From Bacteroidales bacterium M3 (GTDB lineage: Bacteria; Bacteroidota; Bacteroidia; Bacteroidales; Muribaculaceae), in contig LUJN01000021.1 in the NCBI GenBank assembly GCA_001689445.1, positions 1-36,541 of the forward strand: DNA of 36,541 nt, in the 5' to 3' direction. The notes beneath the pieces were generated by a model. That model saw only the letters and a list, made by a program, of their open reading frames with translations. It did no database searches and was not told the DNA's origin. Both the position numbers and the translations under genes were made by a program. Of this stretch, positions 21,788-30,004 are shown one piece after another (the stretch's first letter is position 1; each line of letters opens with the position of its first letter).

Positions 21788-21827
21788 AAAAAAGAGAGCC
21801 CGCTGTCCGGGTGGCGGATAGCGGGCT
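21788..21827 (-). terminator. Terminator of the sugar O-acetyltransferase transcript
   Basis: On the minus strand AGCCCGCT and AGCGGGCT (21820-21827 and 21797-21804) form the stem, with TCC/GGA inside after one mismatch, followed by CTCTTTTTTA. A good intrinsic terminator about 110 bases after the acetyltransferase stop, isolating the urease operon. Confidence 0.65.
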
Positions 21828-21940
21828 GAGAAGGTATAAAGATTCTTGAGGTGTGACTTTTTAATAACGTCAGCAAAATGCCTTCTCTTGCTATTAATAA
21901 CGCCGCCGGGCCGCGATTGTTCCCGGCACGGCGAAAAAAG

Positions 21941-22525
21941 TCACCGGAGGATTTCCTCAATGCGGTCGGCATCGGTGATGGGGCGCAGGGGGCGGCACGG
22001 GCTACCGACGGCAAGCGTGCGTGGCGGAATATCGCGGGTGACGGTGCTCCCCGCGCCGATGACCGCGCCGTCGCCGATGGTGACTCCGGGCAGGATGGTG
22101 CAGTGACCGCCTATCCATACTCCGTTGCCGATGGTTACGGGCAGGGCTCGCATCACCCCCTCGTTGCGCTGCTCTTCGTCGAGGGCATGGGTGATGGTGT
22201 AGATGCCGCAGTCAGGCCCGATGAAGACGTGGTCGCCGATGGTGACCAGTGCCTCGTCGAGGATGGTGAGGTTGAAGTTGCCGACAAACCCCTTGCCGAC
22301 ATGGATGTTAAACCCGAAGTCGCATCGGAACGGCGAGTGGATGACCCATCCCTTGCCGAGCGAGCCGAGCAGTCCCTCTACAATCTCACGCCGCTCCTCC
22401 ACTGCCGACGGCGGCAGCGAGTTGAACCTGAAACAGCTCTCCTCGGCCTCGCGCAGCCTCTTCCCGTAGTCGCCGTGAAACCCGTCGAGCCACCGGCCCT
22501 CCCTCAGTATCTCAAATCTGTCCAT
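21941..22525 (-). CDS. Sugar O-acetyltransferase (maltose/galactoside acetyltransferase family)
   Basis: 194 residues with a left-handed beta-helix of hexapeptide repeats. The order is that of the maa/lacA group: an N-terminal helical piece (ESCFRFNSLPPSAVEERREI), FRCDFGFNIHVGKGFVGNFNLTILD, the catalytic His in GIYTITHALDEEQR, then VTIGNGVWIGGHCTILPGVTIGDGAVIGAGSTVTRDIPP. It moves acetyl from acetyl-CoA to a hydroxyl of a sugar, probably as detoxification or modification; the exact sugar is unknown. A -10 box ends only four bases before its ATG, so the mRNA is likely leaderless. Confidence 0.93.
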   Translation of the reverse strand: MDRFEILREGRWLDGFHGDYGKRLREAEESCFRFNSLPPSAVEERREIVEGLLGSLGKGWVIHSPFRCDFGFNIHVGKGFVGNFNLTILDEALVTIGDHVFIGPDCGIYTITHALDEEQRNEGVMRALPVTIGNGVWIGGHCTILPGVTIGDGAVIGAGSTVTRDIPPRTLAVGSPCRPLRPITDADRIEEILR

Positions 22526-22529
22526 ACCG

Positions 22530-22537
22530 CAAAGATA
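22530..22537 (-). promoter_or_regulatory. -10 box of the acetyltransferase gene
   Basis: Minus-strand TATCTTTG ends four bases before the ATG at 22525, predicting transcription from about the A of the start codon. The -33 position falls in the BIME-like repeat and shows no TTTG. Confidence 0.45.
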
Positions 22538-22550
22538 ACGATTTTTTCAT

Positions 22551-22621
22551 GTGGGGACGCGGCGTGCCGCGTGGAATTTGCAATGATACACGATATTCCA
22601 CGCGGCACGCCGCGTTCCCAC
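22551..22621. repeat. BIME-like paired palindrome after the RND pump gene
   Basis: 27-bp arms (22551-22577 and 22595-22621) are inverted copies with one mismatch, separated by 17 bp. Each arm contains the inner palindrome ACGCGGCGTGCCGCGT. The layout equals that of the repeat in the urease operon but the sequence is different, so it belongs to another REP family. It begins seven bases after the RND pump stop codon. Confidence 0.7.
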
Positions 22622-22627
22622 TAATTG

Positions 22628-25600
22628 TCACACGTCGCCTGTGCTGTTCCCCTGGCCGGGGTCGGTGGGGGTGCCGGAGGCGGGCAGGTCCTTGAGGGTG
22701 CCGAATATGCCGGCGAGGTGCTTCTGGCGGAAGTGCTCCAGAAGTTCCCAGAAGTTGGGGACGAAGAGGGTGCCGACTACGGCGTTGATGAACATGCCGA
22801 AGACTACCGCCGTGCCGAGGGCGACACGGCTTTCCGCGCCCGCGCCCGTGGCAAACAGCATCGGCATGACGCCAAACACGAAGGCCATGGCGGTCATCAT
22901 GATGGGGCGGAAGCGTATGCGCCCCGCGTCGAGCGCGGCCTGCCGCACGGGCAGCCCCGACTTGCGGAAGTCGATGGCGTACTCGACGATGAGGATGGCG
23001 TTCTTGGCCGACAGTCCGAGCAACAGGATGATGCCTATCTGGGTGTAGATGCTGATGCTCTGCCCCATGAAGATACAGCCTATCATCGTGCCGAGGATAG
23101 CGGTCGGCATACTGATGACGACCGCTACGGGGTCGGTCCAGCTTTCATACTGGGCGGCAAGCACGAGTATCGTGATGAGCACGGCAAAGAGCAGCACGAC
23201 TGTAACTGTTGTGCCGGCCTGTGTCTCTTGATAGGCCTCGCCCGTCCATGCGTAGGAATAGTTGGTGCCGAGGGTTTTGTCGACAATCTCCTCCATCGCC
23301 TTGATGCCGCTGCTGGAGCTTGTGCCCTTGGCGGGTGTCGCGGTGAGCGCGGCGGTGGAGTACATGTTGTAGCGTCCCTCCGACGACTGTCCGAAAGTTT
23401 CCACGACCTTGGTGAACGAGGAGAATGGCACCATGTCGCCCGAGGCGTTGCGCACGCTCAGGTTGGCGATGTCGTTGATGTTGCCACGTGCCATGGCGTC
23501 CGCCTTGATGTTGACCTGATAGACGCGGCCAAACTCCACGAAGTCGTTCACGTAGCTGCCACCCATGTAGGAGGATAGTGTGGAGAACACCGAGGAGAGT
23601 GTGATGCCTTGCAGCTCCACCTTGTCGCGGTCGATGTCGAGGCGGTACTGTGGCACCTCCCCCTCATAGAGCGATGTCACCGAGGCGATGCGCTTGTCCT
23701 TGGCTGCCTCCTCCCTGATGGCGGCGACAGCCTTCTGCATCTCGGCCGCGCCGAGGTTGTTGATGTCGAGCAGCTGCATCTCCAGACCCGACGACATGCC
23801 GAGTCCCGGGATGGCGGGCGGGTTGACGGCAAAGATGATGGCATCCTGTATGCCGGCGCCTATCTCGCCGATACGCGCGATTATCTCGTTGACCCCCTTG
23901 CTCTTGGCCTTGCGGTCGGCCCACGGCTCGAGGACGATAAACATTGACCCGAGGTTGCTCCCGGCCCCTCCCGCCATGAACGAGAAGCCCGATATGGAGA
24001 TGACATCCTTCACGCCGGGGATGGCGAGTATCTCTGACTCGACCTGCTCGGCGGTCTTCTGCGTGCGCTCAAGCGACGCCCCGGTCGGTAGTTGGATTGA
24101 CGCGATACAGTAGCCCATATCTTCGGGGGGCACATAGGAGGTGGGCCACTTGGTGAAGCCCCAGAAGGCGACGCCCGTCAGCAGCAGGTAGAGCAGGATG
24201 GAGAATTGCGGGTGCTTCAGGAAACGCCCCACGATAGCCATGTAGACGTTGAGGATCTTGCCGTAGCCCTTGTTGAACCAGCGGTAGATGAAGAAGTCGG
24301 ACTGCTTGCGCGGCTTGAGGAACAGCGAGCACATCGCCGGGGTGAACGTAAGGGCGTTGAATCCCGAGAACGCGGTCGATACGGCGATGGTGAGGGCAAA
24401 CTGCTTGTACAGCTCGCCCGTGATGCCGCTGATGAACGCCGTGGGAATGAACACCGACAGCAGCACGAGCACCTCGCCGATGACCGGGCCTTGCAGCTCC
24501 TCCATCGCTTTCTCGGCCGCCTGCTTGCGGTTGAGCTTTCCCTCGTCGACCAGTCGCGCACAGTCCTCCACCACCACTATGGCGTCATCCACCACTATCG
24601 CTATCGCAAGGACAAGGCCGAAGAGGGTAAGGGTGTTGAGCGTGAACCCGAGTAACTTCATCACTGCGAATGTAGCGATGAGTGACACGGGAATGGTGAG
24701 CATCGGGATGATGACCGTGCGCCAGTTTTGCAGGAACAGGAGTATCACTATCATCACGATGATGATGGTCTCGATGAATGTCACCACGACCTCGTCGATT
24801 GAGGCGCTGACGACATCGGTCGTGTCGAGGATGACGCGGTATTTCACGCCCGGCGGGAAGTAGCGTTCAAGCTCGGCGAGCTTTTTCTCCACCTCCTTTG
24901 CCACCGACAGCGCGTTGGCTCCGGGGGTCTGGTATACGCCAAGCAGTCCGGCCTGCTGGCCCGATACGCGTGCGATGGCCGAGTAGCTGTTGCTCCCGAG
25001 GTCTATCTTGGCGATGTCGCGCAGCCTCAGCAGGCTGCCGTCGGGGTTGGTCTTGACGATGATGTCGCCAAACTGTGTCGATGAGGTCAACCGTCCCTTG
25101 GATGTGAGGGTAAACTGGAACGCCTCGCCCGACGATTGCGGTGGCTCTCCGACGCTGCCGGCTGACACCTCCATATTCTGTGACTGTATGGCGGCCATGA
25201 CATCGGCGGGGGTGACGCCGCGCACCTGCATCACGGCAGGGTCGAGCCACACCCTCATGCTGTACTCGCCCGCGCCAAAGGCACTTACCGAGCCTACGCC
25301 GGGGAGTCGCGACAGCTCGTCGACAATGTTAAGCTGGGCGTAGTTGGTCAGGTACAGGGCGTCATATCGTGCCGGGTCGTCGCTCTCAAGGGCTATGAAC
25401 AGCACGATGTCGGTCGAGCGTGACGACACGGAGACTCCCTGCTGCTTGACACTCGCGGGGAGAGTCGGCTCGGCGAGCGAGACGCGGTTCTGCACCTTGA
25501 CGGTCGCCATGTCGAGGTCGGTGCCGGTCTCGAATGTCACCGTGAGGCTGTAGCTTCCGTCACTGCCCGAATTGCTGCTCATGTACATCATCCCCTCGAT

Positions 25601-25816
25601 GCCGTTGACCTGCTCCTCGATGGGGACGCCGACGGTTTTTGCCACCGTCTCGGCATCGGCGCCGGGATAGGTGGCCGACACCTGCACGGTGGGTGGCGTG
25701 ATGTCGGGATACTGTGCCACGGGCAGCGTCGGCAGTGTGATAAGCCCGATGATGACCATGAGGATGGCTATCACGGTCGCGAATATGGGGCGGTCTATGA
25801 AAAATCTTGACAACAT
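22628..25816 (-). CDS. RND efflux pump inner-membrane subunit (AcrB/MexB-like, HAE1)
   Basis: 1062 residues with the complete HAE1 layout: helix 1 (RFFIDRPIFATVIAILMVI), the porter domain beginning VAQYPDITPPTVQVSATYPGA, helices 2-6 with the proton-relay Asp pair in LVLAIAIVVDDAIVVVE, a second porter half, and helices 8-12 (ESWTDPVAVVISMPTAILGT, LLLGLSAKNAILIVEYA, RFRPIMMTAMAFVFGVMPM). It exports hydrophobic drugs, bile acids or detergents by proton antiport together with the lipoprotein and outer-membrane factor encoded upstream. It is the last gene of the three-gene operon; a BIME-like repeat follows at once. No regulator gene is adjacent. Confidence 0.96.
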   Translation of the reverse strand: MLSRFFIDRPIFATVIAILMVIIGLITLPTLPVAQYPDITPPTVQVSATYPGADAETVAKTVGVPIEEQVNGIEGMMYMSSNSGSDGSYSLTVTFETGTDLDMATVKVQNRVSLAEPTLPASVKQQGVSVSSRSTDIVLFIALESDDPARYDALYLTNYAQLNIVDELSRLPGVGSVSAFGAGEYSMRVWLDPAVMQVRGVTPADVMAAIQSQNMEVSAGSVGEPPQSSGEAFQFTLTSKGRLTSSTQFGDIIVKTNPDGSLLRLRDIAKIDLGSNSYSAIARVSGQQAGLLGVYQTPGANALSVAKEVEKKLAELERYFPPGVKYRVILDTTDVVSASIDEVVVTFIETIIIVMIVILLFLQNWRTVIIPMLTIPVSLIATFAVMKLLGFTLNTLTLFGLVLAIAIVVDDAIVVVEDCARLVDEGKLNRKQAAEKAMEELQGPVIGEVLVLLSVFIPTAFISGITGELYKQFALTIAVSTAFSGFNALTFTPAMCSLFLKPRKQSDFFIYRWFNKGYGKILNVYMAIVGRFLKHPQFSILLYLLLTGVAFWGFTKWPTSYVPPEDMGYCIASIQLPTGASLERTQKTAEQVESEILAIPGVKDVISISGFSFMAGGAGSNLGSMFIVLEPWADRKAKSKGVNEIIARIGEIGAGIQDAIIFAVNPPAIPGLGMSSGLEMQLLDINNLGAAEMQKAVAAIREEAAKDKRIASVTSLYEGEVPQYRLDIDRDKVELQGITLSSVFSTLSSYMGGSYVNDFVEFGRVYQVNIKADAMARGNINDIANLSVRNASGDMVPFSSFTKVVETFGQSSEGRYNMYSTAALTATPAKGTSSSSGIKAMEEIVDKTLGTNYSYAWTGEAYQETQAGTTVTVVLLFAVLITILVLAAQYESWTDPVAVVISMPTAILGTMIGCIFMGQSISIYTQIGIILLLGLSAKNAILIVEYAIDFRKSGLPVRQAALDAGRIRFRPIMMTAMAFVFGVMPMLFATGAGAESRVALGTAVVFGMFINAVVGTLFVPNFWELLEHFRQKHLAGIFGTLKDLPASGTPTDPGQGNSTGDV

Positions 25817-25873
25817 TCTCGTGTATCTTTAACGTGTGGCAAAAAATGGTTGTGGCGGTGAATGGGTCGTCGG

Positions 25874-26995
25874 TCACTTGGTGGGCACGGGTTTCACCTC
25901 CATGCCGTTTCTCACCTTGAGCAGGGCCTTGGTGACATACCGTGACTGTGGCGTCAGGCCCTCGGTGACGACGCGCATCGAGTCGCGGAACAGCTCCCCA
26001 ATCTTTATCGGAGTGTAGACGACCTTGTCGGAGTCGTTGACCGTGTAGACATATTTGCCGAGCTGGTCGGTGCCGATGGAGGCGTCCTTGACAAGAATGG
26101 CTTTGGGATTCTCACCGTAAGGCAGCTCGATGGTCACATACATGCCGGCACGCAGTTCCCCGTAGGGATTCTCCACCACGGCACGGGTCTTCATCGCGCC
26201 TGTGCCCTTGTCAATCTCGGGCGACATATAGTTGAGGTCGCCGGTGTATTTGTGGGGTAATGTCTCGGAGAAAGTTATGGGGATACGCGAGAAGTCGATA
26301 CCCTCCTGGTTCTTTCCACGGTTGGCTACCATCTTAAGGTACTGGTTGTCCTCGATAAAGAAGAATGCGAGCATCTGGCTGTCGTCGTAGATGGTGGCGA
26401 GTTTGACAGGCGCGCCCGCGCCGCTCAGGTATGCGCCCGGGTCGGGTGTCGAGCTTGACACGTGTCCCGCGAACGGGGCGCGGACGGTGCAGTAGCCGAG
26501 AGTGGTCAGGGCGGTCTCAAGGGCGGCCTGGGCGTTCTTGATGTCGGCCTGGCCCTGCTTCATGGCACTCTCTGCCTGCACCACCTCCATCTGTGACACG
26601 GCGTCGGAGAGCAACGCTTTCTTGACCGCCTCATAGTGGTTGGTGTTGTAGACGTTGGCGCTGCGTGCGCTTTCAAGTCTGGCGCGTGCCTGCTCCACGG
26701 CGTCGCGATATTGGGTGTCCTCGATGCGGAACAGCACCTGCCCGGCGTTCACGAAGTCGCCGGCCTTGTATTCCTGTGACTTCAGGTAGCCGTTGACCCG
26801 GGCCACGAGGTCGACCGTCGACTTGGCCTGCAGGTAGCCGGGATAGCTCTTGTGCATCATCACGGAGTCAATCTCGACCTGCGCCACGTCGACGGGCATC
26901 GGCCCTTCCTGTGTGGATTTGTCCTTGTGGGAACAGCCTGTGGCGAGCGTTGCCCCCAGCAGGCATATGGCGATATGCAGTGATGTTGGTTTCAT
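25874..26995 (-). CDS. RND efflux periplasmic adaptor (membrane fusion) lipoprotein
   Basis: 373 residues from the ATG at 26995. The frame extends 44 codons further, but only this start places a lipoprotein signal (LLGATLATGC, Cys21) at the N-terminus. Then come the barrel-lipoyl domain (YPGYLQAKSTVDLVARVNGYL, GDFVNAGQVLFRIEDTQYRDA), a helical hairpin rich in Ala and Glu (about residues 100-170), the second lipoyl half (LGYCTVRAPFAGHVSSS) and the membrane-proximal domain. It joins the pump to the outer-membrane channel. It lies 57 bases upstream of the pump gene and 25 downstream of the channel gene. Confidence 0.95.
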   Translation of the reverse strand: MKPTSLHIAICLLGATLATGCSHKDKSTQEGPMPVDVAQVEIDSVMMHKSYPGYLQAKSTVDLVARVNGYLKSQEYKAGDFVNAGQVLFRIEDTQYRDAVEQARARLESARSANVYNTNHYEAVKKALLSDAVSQMEVVQAESAMKQGQADIKNAQAALETALTTLGYCTVRAPFAGHVSSSTPDPGAYLSGAGAPVKLATIYDDSQMLAFFFIEDNQYLKMVANRGKNQEGIDFSRIPITFSETLPHKYTGDLNYMSPEIDKGTGAMKTRAVVENPYGELRAGMYVTIELPYGENPKAILVKDASIGTDQLGKYVYTVNDSDKVVYTPIKIGELFRDSMRVVTEGLTPQSRYVTKALLKVRNGMEVKPVPTK

Positions 26996-27020
26996 TGTAT
27001 GTGGTTTGTGGAGTGAGACA

Positions 27021-28463
27021 TCAGTTTGGGGTTGAGGCTGTCCAGCCGCCGCCAAGCGACTGGTAGAGGGCGACAAGGGCTGTGGCGGCCTGCGCGCGTG
27101 CCGTGACGAGCGACAGGGTGTTCTCAAGGAGCGACATCTGGGCGTCCACGACGTTGGAGAATGCCGTCAGTCCCTGCTTGTAGAGGTCAACCGAGAGTTC
27201 GAGCGACTTTGCGCTCTGCTGGATGACGATATTGGTGGCATCTATCTTCTGCAATGAGAACCGGTAGGCCGACATGGCGTTGCCGACCTCCTGCACCGCG
27301 GTTATGACCGTCAGGTTGTAGTTGTCGATACCCGCGAGCATCTGCTCCTTGGCCGAGGCAACGGCATATTTGCGCGACAGGCCGCTGAACACCGTCCATG
27401 ACAGTGTGGGGGCTATCGAGTAGGTCAGTGAGTTGTTGGCGAACAGGTCGCCGGCGCGGTGGGCCGACGTGCCGAGCGAGCCGTTGAGCGACAGGGTGGG
27501 GAGGAAATCTTTCTTTGCCACGCCGAGTTCGGCCGCATATGAGGCGAGCTGCCACTCGGCCTCCACAATGTCGGGTCGGCGTCGCAACAGTTCCATCGGG
27601 ATGCCGACCGCCGGTATCTGCCGGTAGTCGGGTATCGGTCCGGCAGGCATCAGCCGTGGTGCGATAGCATCGGGATATACCCCGAGGAGCACGGCGAGGC
27701 CCGATATGGAGCTGTTGATGGCGTTTTCAAGCGACGGGATGGCGGCGAGGGTGGAGTAGTAGACGGTCCGCGCCTGCGACACGTCGAGCATCGAGGCGAG
27801 GCCCGCCTCATGGCGTGCCTCGGTGATTTTCATCACCTTCTCCTGTGATGCGAGATGCTCGCGCGACACGGCCAGCTCCCCCTGATACATCCTCAGCTCG
27901 ATATATGCCTTAGCGATGTTGGCGGCGACCGACACCATCGCCCCGTCGCGCTCGGCACGCGATGCGTTCCACAGGGCTTTCTTTGATTTTGCCGCTGTGG
28001 TGATTTTGCCGAACACGTCAATCTCCCAGCTCATCGAGAGTCCGAGCGAGAAATAGTCGACAGTCTCGGCGGGGCGGGAATAGGCTGTCGTCGCGCCCGA
28101 AGTGCGCGCTTTCTGCCATCCTGCCGAAAGCCCTATGTTGGGGAAATACTGTGAGCGCGTCATCAGCAGCGTGTTGCGTGCTATCTCGATGCGCCGTCCA
28201 GCCATCAGCAGGTTGTAGTTGTTGGCCTCGCCAGCCACGATGAGGGAGTCGAGCAGCGGGTCGTTGAAACTGCGCCACCAGCCATCTTCCGACGGCGGGG
28301 CGGGACTGAAATTCTCCACATAGGTCCATCGTTCGGGAAGCGAGTCGTTGAGATAGCGTCCCTCGGGAGCATACGCCGTGGGGACAGCCTTGTCATCGGC
28401 CATCGTCGCGAGCACACCCGCTGCGACATAGATAAACAGTTGAAACAAACGATTGTAACGCAT
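27021..28463 (-). CDS. RND efflux outer-membrane channel (TolC/OprM family)
   Basis: 480 residues made of two homologous OEP halves. There is an N-terminal signal peptide (MRYNRLFQLFIYVAAGVLATMA) but no lipobox Cys. Typical elements are WWRSFNDPLLDSLIVAGEANNYNL, SWEIDVFGKI, LDVSQARTVYYSTLAAIPSLE, IPMELLRRRPDIVEAEWQL and, in the second half, LSWTVFSGL, YKQGLTAFSNVVDAQMSLLE and ATALVALYQSLGGGW. These are NodT/OprM-type signatures. It forms a trimeric outer-membrane beta-barrel and periplasmic tunnel. It is the first gene of the efflux operon, an order (channel-adaptor-pump) less usual than adaptor-pump-channel. Confidence 0.95.
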   Translation of the reverse strand: MRYNRLFQLFIYVAAGVLATMADDKAVPTAYAPEGRYLNDSLPERWTYVENFSPAPPSEDGWWRSFNDPLLDSLIVAGEANNYNLLMAGRRIEIARNTLLMTRSQYFPNIGLSAGWQKARTSGATTAYSRPAETVDYFSLGLSMSWEIDVFGKITTAAKSKKALWNASRAERDGAMVSVAANIAKAYIELRMYQGELAVSREHLASQEKVMKITEARHEAGLASMLDVSQARTVYYSTLAAIPSLENAINSSISGLAVLLGVYPDAIAPRLMPAGPIPDYRQIPAVGIPMELLRRRPDIVEAEWQLASYAAELGVAKKDFLPTLSLNGSLGTSAHRAGDLFANNSLTYSIAPTLSWTVFSGLSRKYAVASAKEQMLAGIDNYNLTVITAVQEVGNAMSAYRFSLQKIDATNIVIQQSAKSLELSVDLYKQGLTAFSNVVDAQMSLLENTLSLVTARAQAATALVALYQSLGGGWTASTPN

Positions 28464-28579
28464 ACTAAACCCTGCGCTTGATATGGCGCATCTTCAGATA
28501 TAACCCACCCCCGCTCCCATACGTTCACAACGTTGCACTAAATTTTAGATAATTTCACCAATTGACTCTGTTGCCCCAT

Positions 28580-28616
28580 CAAAAAGTTACGCTCTCGCCT
28601 CGCGGCGGGAGCGTAA
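28580..28616 (-). terminator. Terminator of the starch utilisation operon
   Basis: Minus strand: TTACGCTC and GAGCGTAA form an 8-bp stem, continued by CGCC/GGCG after a mismatch, then CTTTTTGAT. It stands 54 bases after the stop of the SusG-like gene. Confidence 0.7.
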
Positions 28617-28669
28617 TCCGGGATATTATTAATTGTAAACCTTATTTGCCATTGGGCATATTCGCGACC

Positions 28670-30004
28670 TTACTTCAACCATATGCGGTAGCCGTAGGCG
28701 GGGAGAGTGACGGCCACGGGCATTGCCGACGCGTCGCCTGAGAGCATGTCGGTCATGGTCTCGCCGGCGTAGGTGATGGGCACTTTGGCCTCTATATCGG
28801 ACGAGGTGGTGTTGACCATCACGAGGAGGGTGTTCTCGCCTGATATACGGGCGAAAGTTGCCACGCGGCCATTCTCAAACCCGCGCAACTCACCGCCGCG
28901 CACGGCGGCACTCTCACGGTAGGCCTTGTCGATTGCACGGTAGGCTGCGGCGTGTGTGCCGGGCCACGACAGGGGATTGTAGTTGAAGAATGACATCGTG
29001 CCGGGATAGCTTGTCTCCTGCGAGGAGTAGATCATCGGCACGCCGTCCATCATCGCGGCCACGACATATGCGGCGATAGTGGCTTCCTCACCGCCGTAGA
29101 GCGTAGTGAGGGAGCTTTCGGCAGCCGTGTCATGGTTGACGGCATAGCGCAACACCTGCTTTCCCTCGGGGAGCTTGGCAGTCTCCTTGGCACTTTCCGT
29201 CACGAGAGCCGTGCCGGTGATTTTGCCGGCAAAGAGATCCTTGAGCTTTGAGGCGAATGCCCATCCGTAGAACATGTCGAAGCCGTCGTTGAAAAACTCC
29301 GGGTCGGAGGTCTCGGCGAGCATCAGCAGGTCGGGATTAATCCCGCGCAAAGCAGTGATTGCGGCAGTCCAGAAGTCGTGGGGCACACCGTCGGCGTGGT
29401 CGCAGCGGAATCCGTCTATGCTCCCCTCGGTGACCCAATATTTCATGGCGTCAATCATTGCGGCGCGCATATCGGCGTTGTCGTAGTTGAGGTCGGCCAC
29501 GTCATCCCAGCCCATACCCTCGGGGGAGATGATATTGCCGTTGGAGTCGTGGGTGTACCAGTCGGGATGGGCGGTAATCCATGCGTTGTCCCATGAGGTG
29601 TGGTTGGCAATCCAGTCGAGAATCACACGCATCCCCTTGGCATGGGCTGCGTCGACGAGAGCCTTGAAGTCGGCCATCGTGCCGTACTTGGGGTTGACCC
29701 CCTTGAAGTCGCGTACACAGTAGGGGGAGCCGACGGCATCCTTCTCGCCGGGGGTGTTGACGGGCATCACCCACAGCACGGTAGTGCCGAGAGCCTTGAT
29801 GTCGTCAAGACGTGCCGTCAGCGCGGCAAGGCAGTTGTCGTTGGCATACAGGCGCGGGTTGGCCTCATATATCACCATGTCGCTTGCGGGGGAAGTGGCG
29901 ACAGGTATCTCGGGATTGGCGGGCATCTTGTCGTCATCGGAGCATCCTGCAAGGAGAATGCCCGCGAAGGTAACCGTCAGTATTGATTTAATGCTCAGTT
30001 TCAT
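28670..30004 (-). CDS. SusG-like surface GH13 alpha-amylase lipoprotein
   Basis: 444 residues. Lipobox LLAGC with Cys21 is followed by SDDDK, the acidic export signal that places Bacteroidota lipoproteins on the cell surface. The GH13 regions are VILDWIANHTS, DGFRCDHAD (nucleophile Asp202), LMLAETSD (acid/base Glu231) and YAVNHDT (Asp292). It is much shorter than SusG of B. thetaiotaomicron (about 690 residues) and has no room for the CBM58 insertion; binding is instead provided by the neighbouring multi-repeat lipoprotein. It would cut starch at the cell surface to pieces for SusCD import. The start overlaps the stop of the upstream gene by four bases, indicating coupled synthesis. Confidence 0.94.
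   Translation of the reverse strand: MKLSIKSILTVTFAGILLAGCSDDDKMPANPEIPVATSPASDMVIYEANPRLYANDNCLAALTARLDDIKALGTTVLWVMPVNTPGEKDAVGSPYCVRDFKGVNPKYGTMADFKALVDAAHAKGMRVILDWIANHTSWDNAWITAHPDWYTHDSNGNIISPEGMGWDDVADLNYDNADMRAAMIDAMKYWVTEGSIDGFRCDHADGVPHDFWTAAITALRGINPDLLMLAETSDPEFFNDGFDMFYGWAFASKLKDLFAGKITGTALVTESAKETAKLPEGKQVLRYAVNHDTAAESSLTTLYGGEEATIAAYVVAAMMDGVPMIYSSQETSYPGTMSFFNYNPLSWPGTHAAAYRAIDKAYRESAAVRGGELRGFENGRVATFARISGENTLLVMVNTTSSDIEAKVPITYAGETMTDMLSGDASAMPVAVTLPAYGYRIWLK

Noticed and set aside
21766..21789. GTATGA-N12-TCATAA upstream of ureA as a NikR operator
   Set aside because: The spacing is 12, not 16 as in the Enterobacteria NikR site, and the right half is the U-tract of the upstream gene's terminator; no nikR gene is in the window.
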